NCBI RefSeq assembly: GCF_000371925.1
Contig: NZ_AQVE01000003.1
Span: 62,001-126,000 of the forward strand
Source of the DNA: Thiolinea disciformis DSM 14473
GTDB taxonomy: Bacteria > Pseudomonadota > Gammaproteobacteria > Thiotrichales > Thiotrichaceae
Length of the DNA stretch: 64,000 bases
Reading direction: 5' to 3'
Under the pieces are notes generated by a model. It was not told the origin of the DNA. It ran no database searches and was given only the letters and a program-made list of their open reading frames with translations. Every line of letters starts with the position of its first letter. Within the stretch, counting starts at the first letter, position 1. Position numbers and translations under genes: made by a program. Positions 50,714 through 59,702 of the stretch are shown piece after piece.

Positions 50714-51469
50714 ATGAAAAAATCTTTTGCCAGTTTATTACGCCAATGGCGACAAACTAAACGCTATAGCCAATTACAATTGGCTACTGAATTAGATATT
50801 TCCAGTCGCCACTTGAGCTTTTTAGAAACTGGCCGTTCTCAACCTAGTCGTGAGATGATCCTGAAAATCGCACTATTTTTGCTAGTGCCTAAAACTGAAC
50901 TTAATCAAGCATTATTGGCTGCGGGTTATGCACCCATTTATTTCGATCAGCACAGCACATCTGATTTACAGCCTGCGTTAGATGCTATTGAGTTAATGCT
51001 TGCCAAGCATTTACCCTATCCTGCTTTAGTCTTTAACCCAGATTGGGATATAGTCAATGCCAATAGTGCTGCGCAAGCCTTGCTTGGAAAATTTAATTAT
51101 CAGACCACTAATTTTATTGAATTTTTAATAGAAGACCATTTAAGAAACAAGCACATTATCAATTGGTTAGAGACAGCCAAACATATCCTACAACGCATTC
51201 ACCAAAAAACCATGTCTCATGGCATTTCGGAAAAACTGGCTCAGTTAGAAAAACAATTAGCCGCGTGCATAACAAAACATTTCCACCATCCCACACACAG
51301 CGACAACCCCATTATTTTAAGTACCCAATTGCAAGTTGATCATCACACCTTGTCCTTCTTTTCAATTTTAGCTCAATTAAGCTCAGTGCAAGATTTGACC
51401 GTGAGTGAGTATATGATCGAGTTAATGTTTCCGGCCGATCAAAATACCACGTTGTGGTATAAGCCCTAA
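50714..51469 (+). CDS. XRE-family regulator with MmyB-like ligand domain
   Basis: A 251-residue regulator. Residues about 6-60 are an XRE helix-turn-helix (LLRQWRQTKRYSQLQLATELDISSRHLSFLETGRSQPSREMILKIA). The rest is like the MmyB ligand-binding domain, a PAS-like fold with the pattern PYPALVFNPDWDIVNANSAAQALLG. Such regulators are often divergent from a small target gene, as here with the four-helix membrane protein. MmyB-like domains are reported to bind fatty acids in some members; here the ligand is unknown. Confidence 0.88.
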   Translation: MKKSFASLLRQWRQTKRYSQLQLATELDISSRHLSFLETGRSQPSREMILKIALFLLVPKTELNQALLAAGYAPIYFDQHSTSDLQPALDAIELMLAKHLPYPALVFNPDWDIVNANSAAQALLGKFNYQTTNFIEFLIEDHLRNKHIINWLETAKHILQRIHQKTMSHGISEKLAQLEKQLAACITKHFHHPTHSDNPIILSTQLQVDHHTLSFFSILAQLSSVQDLTVSEYMIELMFPADQNTTLWYKP

Positions 51470-51499
51470 CGCTTATCGCGTTGACAGTGCAGTCAGATA

Positions 51500-51958
51500 T
51501 TACTTTTGCTGGCGTAAATAACGCGTAACGAGTGTATCTAATTGTTGAGCGAAGAGTTTACGATCTTGTTGGCTTAAAGGATCAGGGCCACCGGAGTGAA
51601 TACCACTACTGCGTAGCGTTTCCATAAAGTCACGCATGGTTAAACGCGCTTTTATGGTGTCTAGCGAATACAGCTCACCACGCGGATTTAAAGCCATAGC
51701 ACCTTTAGCCAACACTTCGGATGCTAGTGGAATATCAGCGGTAATCACCAAATCGCCAGCTTGAGCCCGTTTAACAATCTCATCGTCTGCGACATCAAAA
51801 CCAGAGCCTACTTGCAGGGTACGAATATTGGCGAGCTTCGGAACACGTATAGCTTGATTAGCGACCAAGGTCAGTGCTAGACCGGTGCGCTCAGCACTGC
51901 GAAACAATATCTCTTTGATCACCACCGGACACGCATCCGCATCGACCCAAATGTGCAT
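51500..51958 (-). CDS. YaiI/YqxD family (DUF188) protein
   Basis: A 152-residue cytosolic protein of the UPF0178 family. It starts [26 protein letters not shown] with the conserved DADACPV segment. The core [47 protein letters not shown] follows, a PIN-like NYN fold with acidic residues in the expected places. The biochemical role is not settled; a nuclease function is possible from the fold. The neighbours do not help. Confidence 0.9.
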   Translation of the reverse strand: MHIWVDADACPVVIKEILFRSAERTGLALTLVANQAIRVPKLANIRTLQVGSGFDVADDEIVKRAQAGDLVITADIPLASEVLAKGAMALNPRGELYSLDTIKARLTMRDFMETLRSSGIHSGGPDPLSQQDRKLFAQQLDTLVTRYLRQQK

Positions 51959-52313
51959 AACCTACTCCCACGCTTGTAAAAATTGCTACCAATCACTACT
52001 AGACTATCCGTTTTATAAAATTTTCAAATAAGAACCGCCACTGTACCCAAGCATACGCTAAGAACCCGCCAATGCTTGAACCATTATTTTGCTTATCAGG
52101 GTTCGTGCAAATCATCGCAAGGATTGCTGTGCTATTAGGACATGGTTCATCTTAGAACCATTATGCTTTGTGCTGGAAATCCCTGACTACATGACTATTG
52201 ATTTATACAATTTAAACTGCGTCATTCCAGCAAGCATTTCATCTGACTGGCGTGTCATTGCGTAAGTAAAGTCACAATAGGGTGGACTTTGTGATGGAAA
52301 CAGGAGCATAACG
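51959..52313. other. Intergenic region
   Basis: About 355 bases with no coding frame, tRNA or clear hairpin. The last 40 bases (TGGACTTTG then AGGAG) must hold the promoter and ribosome site of the next gene. Confidence 0.5.
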
Positions 52314-53096
52314 TTGATTGACGAAAACATTAAAACTGAAATTCTAAGAAGACTTCAGGCAGCGGAAACAGAACATGGCGTTAAGGTATTGTATGCTATT
52401 GAATCAGGTAGTCGTGCATGGGGATTTGCATCGCCTAATAGCGATTATGATGTCAGGTTCATTTATGCTCACCCCAAAGATTGGTATGTAGCCGTCGATT
52501 TAGAAGAAAAAAGAGATGTTATCGAATATGACATCGTGGACGATATTGATATTAATGGTTGGGATGTGAGAAAGGCATTGCGGCTTTTTAACAAGTCGAA
52601 TCCAGCTTTTATAGAATGGTTACAATCTCCTATTGTCTATGTAGAAAATGGAAGTTTTGCTCAGCAAGCAAGGAAGCTAATGCCTGCAATCTATTCGATT
52701 GAGAAGGGCATTTATCATTATCGCAGCATGGCTAAAACAACTTATCGCACGCATTTAAAAGCTGATCAGGTTCATTTGAAAAAGTATTTTTATGCACTGA
52801 GACCCCTGCTCTCTATTAGGTGGCTTGAGCAATACCAAGCACCCGCACCGATTGAATTTGCTAAATTGCGTACACTCCTCGCTGATAATCAAACGCTGAA
52901 TGCTCAGATAGAGCATTTACTGGAAAGAAAGAAGCAAAGCTTAGAAAAAGAGTTTTCTGCACCGGTTAGCGAGATAAACGCGTTTATAGAAAGCGAACTG
53001 GCGCAGGTGGAAAAGTATGGTGAACACCCAAGTTCGAGTGTAAACAAGATGCCACTGCTTAATAGCTTGTTTCATGAGGTATTGAGGCAACAGTAG
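52314..53096 (+). CDS. Nucleotidyltransferase-fold protein (RlaP-like)
   Basis: A 260-residue protein of the nucleotidyltransferase superfamily (RlaP/PF10127 group). The signature ESGSRAWGFASPNSDYDVRFIYAHP carries the GS...SDYD metal-binding acids, followed by EYDIVDDIDINGWDVRKALRLF. Helical regions with AFIEWLQSPIVY and a C-terminal AQVEKYGEHPSS follow. Such proteins are thought to be RNA-processing or adenylyl-transfer enzymes, but no substrate is established here. TTG at 52314 is used as start because AGGAG lies seven bases upstream and no ATG is near. Confidence 0.85.
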   Translation: MIDENIKTEILRRLQAAETEHGVKVLYAIESGSRAWGFASPNSDYDVRFIYAHPKDWYVAVDLEEKRDVIEYDIVDDIDINGWDVRKALRLFNKSNPAFIEWLQSPIVYVENGSFAQQARKLMPAIYSIEKGIYHYRSMAKTTYRTHLKADQVHLKKYFYALRPLLSIRWLEQYQAPAPIEFAKLRTLLADNQTLNAQIEHLLERKKQSLEKEFSAPVSEINAFIESELAQVEKYGEHPSSSVNKMPLLNSLFHEVLRQQ

Positions 53097-53297
53097 AACC
53101 ATATTCTAGGCAAACGTAGCCACTGAGCCATATAAGGCTTTTTTGTATCAGCACTGGAAACCATTACATCAAACTTTCGGCTGAGAAACTTTGATAAGAA
53201 AGCAAGGCGACACTACTTTCTTAAGAGGCTAGTGCTTGCCATGTGCCTCACCAATCCATGCTACACTCAATGCATCGCCAAACAACACGCCAGCACA

Positions 53298-54863
53298 ATG
53301 ATTCAAGCTTCAGCAGACCGTAAAAAACTTCCGATTGGTATACAAACCCTTAGCCAAATACGTGAAGGGAATTACTACTATGTGGATAAGACTGCTTTAG
53401 CGGTCAAGTTATCGAAAGAGGGTAAACATTACTTTCTTTCTCGTCCGCGCCGCTTTGGTAAAAGTCTGTTTTTGGATACTTTGAAAGAACTGTTTGAAGG
53501 CAATGAGTCTTTATTCAAAGGCTTGGCGGCTAAGACGCAATGGGACTGGTCGGTCAAATACCCTGTATTGCGTTTTAGTTTTGGTGGAAATAATTACAGC
53601 CAACAGGGTTATTTAGAAGCAGATTTAAAAGAGCAACTGACAGCATTGGAAAAGCAGTACCATTTTACTGCTGATGGCACAACTTGCGCAGGTCGCTTTA
53701 AAAGTTTGATCTTACATCTTGAACAGCAATTCAAGAAAACAGTAGTCGTTCTGATCGATGAATACGACAAGCCCATTTTAGATGCTCTACTCAACCCCGA
53801 AGTTGCCAAAGCCAATCGTGATTTCTTGCGTGGCTTTTACGGCACGATTAAGGACTATGACGCCCACATTAAATTTAGCTTTTTAACAGGTGTGAGTAAG
53901 TTCTCCAAAGTGAGTCTATTTTCAGGTTTGAATAATTTAAAAGATATTACCCTTGATGCGCGTTATGCCACGATTTGCGGTTATACCGATCAGGACATTG
54001 ATACGGTGTTTGTGCCTGAACTGACGGGCTTAGATCGGGATGAAATTCGCGCTTGGTATAATGGGTATCATTGGTTAGGCGAAGGGGTTTATAATCCTTT
54101 TGATGTATTATTGCTGTTTGATACGCGCTTATTTGATAACTACTGGTTTGAAACAGGCACGCCAATTTTTCTGATTGATCTGCTATTTAAGCGACAAATT
54201 CCTAGTTTACGTTTAGAGAATATGTTCAGCAGCAGTGATATGTTATCCAGCTTTGATGTGGAGCATATTGATACCGAAGCCTTATTATTCCAAACAGGTT
54301 ATCTCACGATTAAAAAGCAAGAGAATATTGGTGGACAATTCTTTTATACACTGGGCTATCCCAATCGTGAAATTGCCCAAAGCTTAAATACTCGTTTGCT
54401 CTCTGCCTTAGTGTAAGATAAGGCTAAACAGACTTTGCAAACGGTTCAGTTATATCATTTATTGGAAGTGAATGATTTTGATGGCTTAAAACAATTATTT
54501 CACAGCTTCTTCGCTAGCATTCCCTTTCACTGGTATTCCAATAATGAGATTCAACAGTATGAAGGTTATTACGCCAGTGTGTTTTATTCCTACTTTGCCT
54601 CACTGGGCTTAAATGTCACGGTGGAAGACTGTACTAATTTAGGTCGGATTGATATGACTTTGCTATTTAACCAGCAAGTGTATTTATTTGAATTTAAAGT
54701 GGTGGAGTTAGTACCTGAAGGCAAGGCTTTGCTGCAGATTAAAGCTAAAGGCTATGCGGAAAAATATGCGACACTCAAACAGCCGATTCATTTGATTGGC
54801 GTAGAGTTTAGTAAGGACAGTCGGAATATTGTGGGGTTTGTGGTGGAGCAAAGCAGTGTTTAA
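53298..54863 (+). pseudogene. AAA-ATPase/PD-(D/E)XK nuclease gene broken by an in-frame stop
   Basis: Encodes an AAA-ATPase-like domain with RKKLPIGIQTLSQIREGNYYYVDKT and a P-loop-like FLSRPRRFGKSLFLDTLKELF. A GxxxY-type middle follows (VVVLIDEYDKPILDALLN), then a C-terminal PD-(D/E)XK nuclease part (GRIDMTLLFNQQVYLFEFKVVEL). The two parts sit in the same frame but are interrupted by TAA at 54414-54416, after SLNTRLLSALV. The sequence after the stop continues in frame to 54863. The family is a single protein of about 520 residues. It may be a dead gene, a readthrough case, or a base-call error. ATG 53298 gives the family start. Confidence 0.8.
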
Positions 54864-55950
54864 AGTGTCAGGTTGGACTTGGCCAAAACACATTCAAACC
54901 CTTTCAGGTATTGCTTTCGATCAGCAAGATGCAAATCTGTTCCTTGTTGAGGATGCCCATTTACGAGCGGATGCGCTCAAACACTCTATTTTACCACGTT
55001 TGCGTATAGTGATGAATGTCGCGATTTCTCTTATCCGCAAGATTTACAATGTAGAGGTGCTTGATGACTCCATCATTAGTGCCTATCCAAATTTTCGGCA
55101 GAAACGCGAGCACGAGCTTCAGATCAAGTATGAAAATGCATTTGTTGGCATAGGTGGACAGCGCAAGAAAAAATGGTTTGGCCTAGCGCGTAAGGATGGC
55201 AAACCTGTTCAAATCCTACCATTTCGTTTTGCTTTTATGCTTCATCATAAAGGCATTTGCACATTTTTAGAAAATGGTTGGCTAAAAGGATTGGATGTCC
55301 CAACCTCGGAAAAATTACTTCGTTTCCATATTGAGAACGAACATAAAATCAATCCTTTATGTTTTGAGGCTCGTATGAGACCTAGTGTAATCTGCTCAGA
55401 TACTTTGCCGCTGATGGCTTCCCTATTTGATCAATATGAATTTCGTATCCAGCATCAACTTTATGACAACCACTTCGTTGGGTTTGATTATCCTCTGCCT
55501 GTTTTAGGATCGAGCTTGGTAGAAGTAGTCCATAATTTTGTCTGTTTCTTCCCAGTATATGATTCTTACCTGCAAATATCCCAAGGCTCAGCTGATCGGC
55601 TTGATGAGTTGATTGTCAAGTTATCTCATTGGCTGCAACAGCATTTAGATGGCATGGAGGCAATAAGCAATTCAACGGAACAAAGTACAACTATCTTCGA
55701 TGCGGTTAAATCGGCTGAATCCAAGGCTCGTGTCATGCCCGCATTACGTTGGCAGATATTTCAACGTGATCACTGGAAATGTGTGGCTTGTGGTCGGCGC
55801 TCTCACGATGGAGCAATACTTCATGTTGATCACATTATTCCTCGTTCGCACGGTGGCTCTGATAAGCTCGAAAACCTCCAAACCCTTTGTAATATTTGCA
55901 ATATTGGCAAAAGTAATAGAGATACCACAGACCTTCGTAATCTAGACTAA
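54856..55950 (+). CDS. HNH endonuclease with large unknown N-terminal domain
   Basis: A 364-residue protein. The C-terminal 70 residues are a canonical HNH domain: QIFQRDHWKCVACGRRSHDGAILHVDHIIPRSHGGSDKLENLQTLCNICNIGKSN, with the two CxxC pairs and the DHIIP..HGG..ENLQ.LC core. The first 290 residues, rich in aromatic and His segments (QKREHELQIKYENAFVGIGG), match nothing I know. GTG 54856 follows GGTGGAG by seven bases; GTG 54865 is the alternative, and the ATG-free region makes either uncertain. It overlaps the end of the broken AAA/nuclease gene by eight bases, so the pair is a mobile or defence unit. Confidence 0.82.
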   Translation: MFKVSGWTWPKHIQTLSGIAFDQQDANLFLVEDAHLRADALKHSILPRLRIVMNVAISLIRKIYNVEVLDDSIISAYPNFRQKREHELQIKYENAFVGIGGQRKKKWFGLARKDGKPVQILPFRFAFMLHHKGICTFLENGWLKGLDVPTSEKLLRFHIENEHKINPLCFEARMRPSVICSDTLPLMASLFDQYEFRIQHQLYDNHFVGFDYPLPVLGSSLVEVVHNFVCFFPVYDSYLQISQGSADRLDELIVKLSHWLQQHLDGMEAISNSTEQSTTIFDAVKSAESKARVMPALRWQIFQRDHWKCVACGRRSHDGAILHVDHIIPRSHGGSDKLENLQTLCNICNIGKSNRDTTDLRNLD

Positions 55951-56020
55951 CAAACTGTCGAAAAGAAGACATTAGCTGTCTATAAAACATGATCTGCATT
56001 TAACTCAATAACGCTAAACC

Positions 56021-57721
56021 TTAAAACAAAAAATACCGCTGCGCTAATGGTAATTCTGTTGCTGGCTCACATACCAACAACTCCCCATCGGCCCTCACCT
56101 GATAAGTCTGTGAATCGACTTCAATCACCGGCTGATAATCGTTGTGAATCATGCTGGCCTTGCTAATCGTGCGGCAATTTTTCACCACACCGATTTGGCT
56201 TTGCAGCCCCAATTGCTGATGCACACCTGCGCTAAACGCGGCTTGGGAAAGGAAAGTCATGGTGGTGGCGTGACAAGCTTTGCCGAATGCGCCGAACATT
56301 TTGCGGTAATGCACCGGTTGTGTGGTGGGAATCGACGCATTTGGATCGCCCATAGGCGCGGCGATAATCATCCCACCTTTAAGGATAAGACTAGGTTTTG
56401 CCCCGAAAAAAGCAGGTTTCCACAAGACCAAATCCGCGAGTTTGCCTACTTCGACCGAGCCGATTTCGTGCGCGATGCCGTGGGTAATCGCGGGGTTAAT
56501 GGTGTATTTCGCCACATAGCGTTTGGCGCGGAAATTATCGTGACTGGCAGGATCGGAGGCCAAACTACCGCGCTGCACTTTCATTTTATGCGCGGTTTGC
56601 CACGTACGGATAATGACTTCACCCACACGCCCCATCGCTTGCGAATCCGATGAAATCATCGAAAATGCGCCAAGATCGTGCAAAATATCTTCGGCGGCAA
56701 TGGTTTCACGGCGGATACGACTTTCCGCGAAGGCAACATCTTCGGGTATCGAGGATGATAAATGATGGCAGACCATGAGCATATCCAAATGCTCATCCAC
56801 GGTATTAATGGTATAAGGGCGAGTAGGATTGGTTGAAGACGGTAAAATATTCGGCAAGCCTGCTGCTTTAATAATATCAGGGGCATGCCCACCGCCTGCG
56901 CCTTCAGTATGATAAGTGTGAATCACACGCCCTTTGATGGCGGCAAGCGTATCTTCCACAAAGCCCGATTCATTCAAGGTATCGGTATGAATGGCAACCT
57001 GTACATCCAGCTCATCCGCCACGCTTAAACAATTATCAATCGCCGCAGGAGTCGTTCCCCAGTCCTCGTGTAGCTTTAAACCGATCGCACCTGCACGCAC
57101 TTGTTCACGCAAAGGCTCAGGCAAACTAGCATTACCCTTGCCTAAGAAACCTAGATTCATGGGGAAGCTATCGGCTGCTTCCAACATACGGTGCATATTC
57201 CAAATGCCAGGGGTGCAAGTGGTGGCATTTGTGCCTGTCGCTGGCCCCGTCCCCCCGCCGATCATGGTGGTAACACCCGACATTAAAGCCTCTTCGATTT
57301 GCTGCGGGCAAATAAAGTGAATATGCGAATCAATCCCGCCTGCGGTGATAATATGCCCTTCGCCTGCAATCGCTTCTGTACCCGCGCCCACTAAAATCGT
57401 CACACCCGCTTGTGTATCAGGATTGCCCGCTTTTCCAATGCCGACAATACGCCCGTGTTTAATACCAATATCGGCTTTAACAATCCCCCAATGATCCAAA
57501 ATCAACGCATTAGTAATCACCACGTCGACCACTTCCGCATCATTACGCTGGCATTGCCCCATGCCGTCACGAATCACTTTGCCGCCGCCGAACTTGACCT
57601 CATCGCCATAAACGGTGTGATCGTATTCGACTTGGATAATGAGTGCGGTATCGCCCAAACGCACACGGTCGCCAGTGGTTACGCCGTACATTTCGGCATA
57701 GGCTTGTCGGCTGATTTTCAT
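56021..57721 (-). CDS. ureC: Urease alpha subunit
   Basis: Catalytic subunit hydrolysing urea to ammonia and carbamate. The 566 residues contain the amidohydrolase fold with [14 protein letters not shown] (nickel-binding His pair, about residue 136), the carbamylated Lys in [12 protein letters not shown], the active-site loop [22 protein letters not shown] and a nickel-binding His/Asp cluster. The longer frame to 57859 is only upstream extension; ATG 57721 overlaps the ureB stop (ATGA). The C-terminus ends with RYFLF, the usual final residues. It is the last gene of the orf73-ureDABC transcript. Confidence 0.98.
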   Translation of the reverse strand: MKISRQAYAEMYGVTTGDRVRLGDTALIIQVEYDHTVYGDEVKFGGGKVIRDGMGQCQRNDAEVVDVVITNALILDHWGIVKADIGIKHGRIVGIGKAGNPDTQAGVTILVGAGTEAIAGEGHIITAGGIDSHIHFICPQQIEEALMSGVTTMIGGGTGPATGTNATTCTPGIWNMHRMLEAADSFPMNLGFLGKGNASLPEPLREQVRAGAIGLKLHEDWGTTPAAIDNCLSVADELDVQVAIHTDTLNESGFVEDTLAAIKGRVIHTYHTEGAGGGHAPDIIKAAGLPNILPSSTNPTRPYTINTVDEHLDMLMVCHHLSSSIPEDVAFAESRIRRETIAAEDILHDLGAFSMISSDSQAMGRVGEVIIRTWQTAHKMKVQRGSLASDPASHDNFRAKRYVAKYTINPAITHGIAHEIGSVEVGKLADLVLWKPAFFGAKPSLILKGGMIIAAPMGDPNASIPTTQPVHYRKMFGAFGKACHATTMTFLSQAAFSAGVHQQLGLQSQIGVVKNCRTISKASMIHNDYQPVIEVDSQTYQVRADGELLVCEPATELPLAQRYFLF

Positions 57722-58026
57722 GCTAATTTCCCCATGATTTTGCCTTGGAAACCGTAGACTTCGCGTGTGCCAGCAAAGGCTACCAATTCCACTTCGCGAG
57801 TTTGCCCCGGCTCGAACCTGACGGCAGTTCCGGCGGGAATATTGAGGCGGAAGCCACATGCTTTGGCGCGCTCAAACTGCAAAGCGTTATTGGTTTCAAA
57901 AAAATGGTAATGCGAGCCAACCTGAATCGGGCGGTCACCGGTATTCGCAACCTTCAAGGTCACCGTATCGCGCCCTACATTAAGTTCGATCTCGCCCTCA
58001 GCGGGGAATAATTGTCCGGGGATCAT
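57718..58026 (-). CDS. ureB: Urease beta subunit
   Basis: The 102-residue structural subunit. It shows the typical [46 protein letters not shown], with the His-rich QVGSHYHF region, and [25 protein letters not shown]. The stop is four bases inside the ureC start and the gene follows ureA by 11 bases, so translation is coupled. Confidence 0.97.
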   Translation of the reverse strand: MIPGQLFPAEGEIELNVGRDTVTLKVANTGDRPIQVGSHYHFFETNNALQFERAKACGFRLNIPAGTAVRFEPGQTREVELVAFAGTREVYGFQGKIMGKLA

Positions 58027-58037
58027 GGCTTTACTCC

Positions 58038-58340
58038 TTACACAATGGGATCGTGTACCGTGACGAGTTTGGTACCATCAGGAAATGTCGCTTCAATCTG
58101 TACTTCGTGAATCATCTCAGGAATCCCCTCCATCACATCATCACGCGTCAGTAAGCTACGCCCGTAATCCATCATTTCCGCCACGGACTTGCCATCGCGT
58201 GCGCCTTCCATAATTGCGCAACTAATATAGGCAATTGCTTCAGGATAATTCAGTTTTAGCCCACGGGCTTTGCGCCGTTCTGCCAATAAGCCAGCAGTAA
58301 AAAGGAGTAATTTATCTTTCTCGCGAGGGGTGAGTTCCAT
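58038..58340 (-). CDS. ureA: Urease gamma subunit
   Basis: The 100-residue structural subunit: [99 protein letters not shown]. All residues of the family are in place. ATG 58340 is the family start; the longer frame to 58415 adds nothing. It follows ureD by eight bases. Confidence 0.97.
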   Translation of the reverse strand: MELTPREKDKLLLFTAGLLAERRKARGLKLNYPEAIAYISCAIMEGARDGKSVAEMMDYGRSLLTRDDVMEGIPEMIHEVQIEATFPDGTKLVTVHDPIV

Positions 58341-58348
58341 ATAGCCTC

Positions 58349-59182
58349 CTAGGTATTCCAGATGCGCGGTGCCGTGGCTACGTGACCGTTGACCGCGGGT
58401 CGAATTGCTTGCCAAATCGTGCGGAATAAACGATGTGCTTGCGCTGTGCTATTGCCCAAATAACGCACGATTAATACACCATTCAATAGCGTGACCCCAG
58501 CGGTGCCAAGTGCGACTCCTTCACAAAAAGGTTGCACCGTTTCCAGTAGCTCCGGAGAAACGGGCGTCGCTAACAAAGTTGCAAACACAGGCTGCCCACG
58601 CAAACCCGCTGCACTGAATAAATCGCGCTCGCCATTCACTACCAAGCGATCCAATAACAAAGGCTTAGCATCACGGTACAAAGCGGTTTTAAACACAACT
58701 TTCCCTGGTTGGAATGTCTCCCCAATAACGGGACGTCCCAAGCAATACACTTCCCAACCGATGTACTGTGCTGAACCTTGCAAATGGATCGTGCTCGTTA
58801 ATACGGCTTGTGCATTGGGGAAAAAAATCGTTTCTTGTGGTAACCACTCCAAACAAGCGTCGTTGACATGAAACTGCTGATGCTGCGCGGCTTGCAAACC
58901 AGCCGAGCGATAAAATTTGCTAGCCCCCGGCGTCGTTAATAAAGCATGAGCATGCGGCTCAACCTTAAAATGCAGATGCAACGCATCCCCACCCACTACG
59001 CCCCCTGGTGGATGCAACACATAAGCATGGCAAACCCCCGCTTCAGGATAAAAAGGGCGCTGGATGGCTAAAGGGCCACGTTGGTGACGTTTAGCTAAGA
59101 CTGTTTTATTGGAGCGCTGCGTGAACTCAAGTCTTAGTTCGGCTTGCCAGCCAGATTCGCCTGAAGGTAAGGCTTTAATCAC
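58349..59182 (-). CDS. ureD: Urease accessory protein UreD (UreH)
   Basis: A 277-residue nickel-tunnel protein that binds apourease. It contains [77 protein letters not shown] and [18 protein letters not shown], all standard UreD segments, then the C-terminal helical part ([16 protein letters not shown]). The start is a GTG at 59182, as no ATG is available. It overlaps the small upstream gene by eight bases. With UreF and UreG it forms the activation complex, so the split operon must make the halves in balanced amounts. Confidence 0.96.
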   Translation of the reverse strand: MIKALPSGESGWQAELRLEFTQRSNKTVLAKRHQRGPLAIQRPFYPEAGVCHAYVLHPPGGVVGGDALHLHFKVEPHAHALLTTPGASKFYRSAGLQAAQHQQFHVNDACLEWLPQETIFFPNAQAVLTSTIHLQGSAQYIGWEVYCLGRPVIGETFQPGKVVFKTALYRDAKPLLLDRLVVNGERDLFSAAGLRGQPVFATLLATPVSPELLETVQPFCEGVALGTAGVTLLNGVLIVRYLGNSTAQAHRLFRTIWQAIRPAVNGHVATAPRIWNT

Positions 59183-59396
59183 GGCGCTGCTCAGCCCGCC
59201 GCTCTAAAACCTTACTAATCCAAGTGGCGAGCATCCATGCACCAATAATGACCGGCACCACCATGAGTCCATGCATCACCCAATGACTTAGCTCATGGCT
59301 GGTTTCAGAATGTGCCCATAAGCCGGTATGCGCATAAACACGAGGTGCGATGCTTAATAGCACGCTAGTGAGAACCCAAAGAAAGCTTTTGAACAT
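59175..59396 (-). CDS. Small His-rich membrane protein at the head of the urease operon
   Basis: A 73-residue protein not recognised as a named family. It has a signal-like helix (MFKSFLWVLTSVLLSIAPRVYA), then a His-rich loop HTGLWAHSETSHELSHWVMHG with five His, and a second helix (LMVVPVIIGAWMLATWISKVLE) ending in a basic tail. The His content invites a metal-handling role, such as nickel, but this is inference. AAGGAG ends nine bases before the ATG, and the gene is transcribed first from the sigma-54 promoter, just before ureD. Confidence 0.72.
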   Translation of the reverse strand: MFKSFLWVLTSVLLSIAPRVYAHTGLWAHSETSHELSHWVMHGLMVVPVIIGAWMLATWISKVLERRAEQRRD

Positions 59397-59447
59397 TCGA
59401 TAAACTCCTTAAGCAACAAGCTTAATCATGGCTGTTAAGGCTTATCG

Positions 59448-59465
59448 AAGCAGATTTTGTGCCAA
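59448..59465 (-). promoter_or_regulatory. Sigma-54 promoter of the orf73-ureDABC operon
   Basis: Minus-strand TTGGCACAAAATCTGCTT: GG (59463-59462) and GC (59451-59450) exactly 10 bases apart, with TGGCAC at -24 and TGCT at -12. The predicted start is about 42 bases before the ATG at 59396. Confidence 0.7.
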
Positions 59466-59515
59466 TTTTCTGACAATGCGTTTATGAAGAGGCATAGGTT
59501 TGCCAAAGTGCGCAC

Positions 59516-59532
59516 TGGCAAAGGTTTTGCAT
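59516..59532 (+). promoter_or_regulatory. Sigma-54 promoter of the NCS2 permease gene
   Basis: Plus-strand TGGCAAAGGTTTTGCAT: GG at 59517-59518, GC at 59529-59530, exactly 10 bases apart, with a complete TTGCA -12 box. The predicted start is near 59542, giving a leader of about 160 bases. Confidence 0.7.
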
Positions 59533-59542
59533 AAGTTTATTC

Positions 59543-59702
59543 AATTGAACTATGCTGAATTAAGTCATTGATTCCCCAAAGTCCTTGGCTTCAAATGGTC
59601 AGACTATGCTAGCGCCGCACGAGGCTTGTGCCTAAAGCGTTCGCGGATAATCTTGCATTCCCGACCTTTTCTCCTACTTCGTAATTGCTTAGGAGTGTCT
59701 TA
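59543..59702 (+). promoter_or_regulatory. Leader of the NCS2 permease gene with NtrC-like site
   Basis: Contains GCAC-GAGGCTT-GTGC (59617-59631), which has the core spacing of an NtrC site but lacks the Y/R flanks. As RNA the same bases form a small hairpin (AGGC-TTGT-GCCT). It could be an enhancer for the divergent urease promoter or part of a structured leader. No riboswitch class was recognised. Confidence 0.4.

Noticed and set aside
55195-55215. tRNA T-loop-like GTTCAAATCC
   Set aside because: It lies within the HNH coding frame and no acceptor or anticodon arms surround it.
59617-59631. Xanthine-type riboswitch in the NCS2 leader
   Set aside because: Only a small hairpin is visible and I could not match any riboswitch consensus; left as an unexplained leader.
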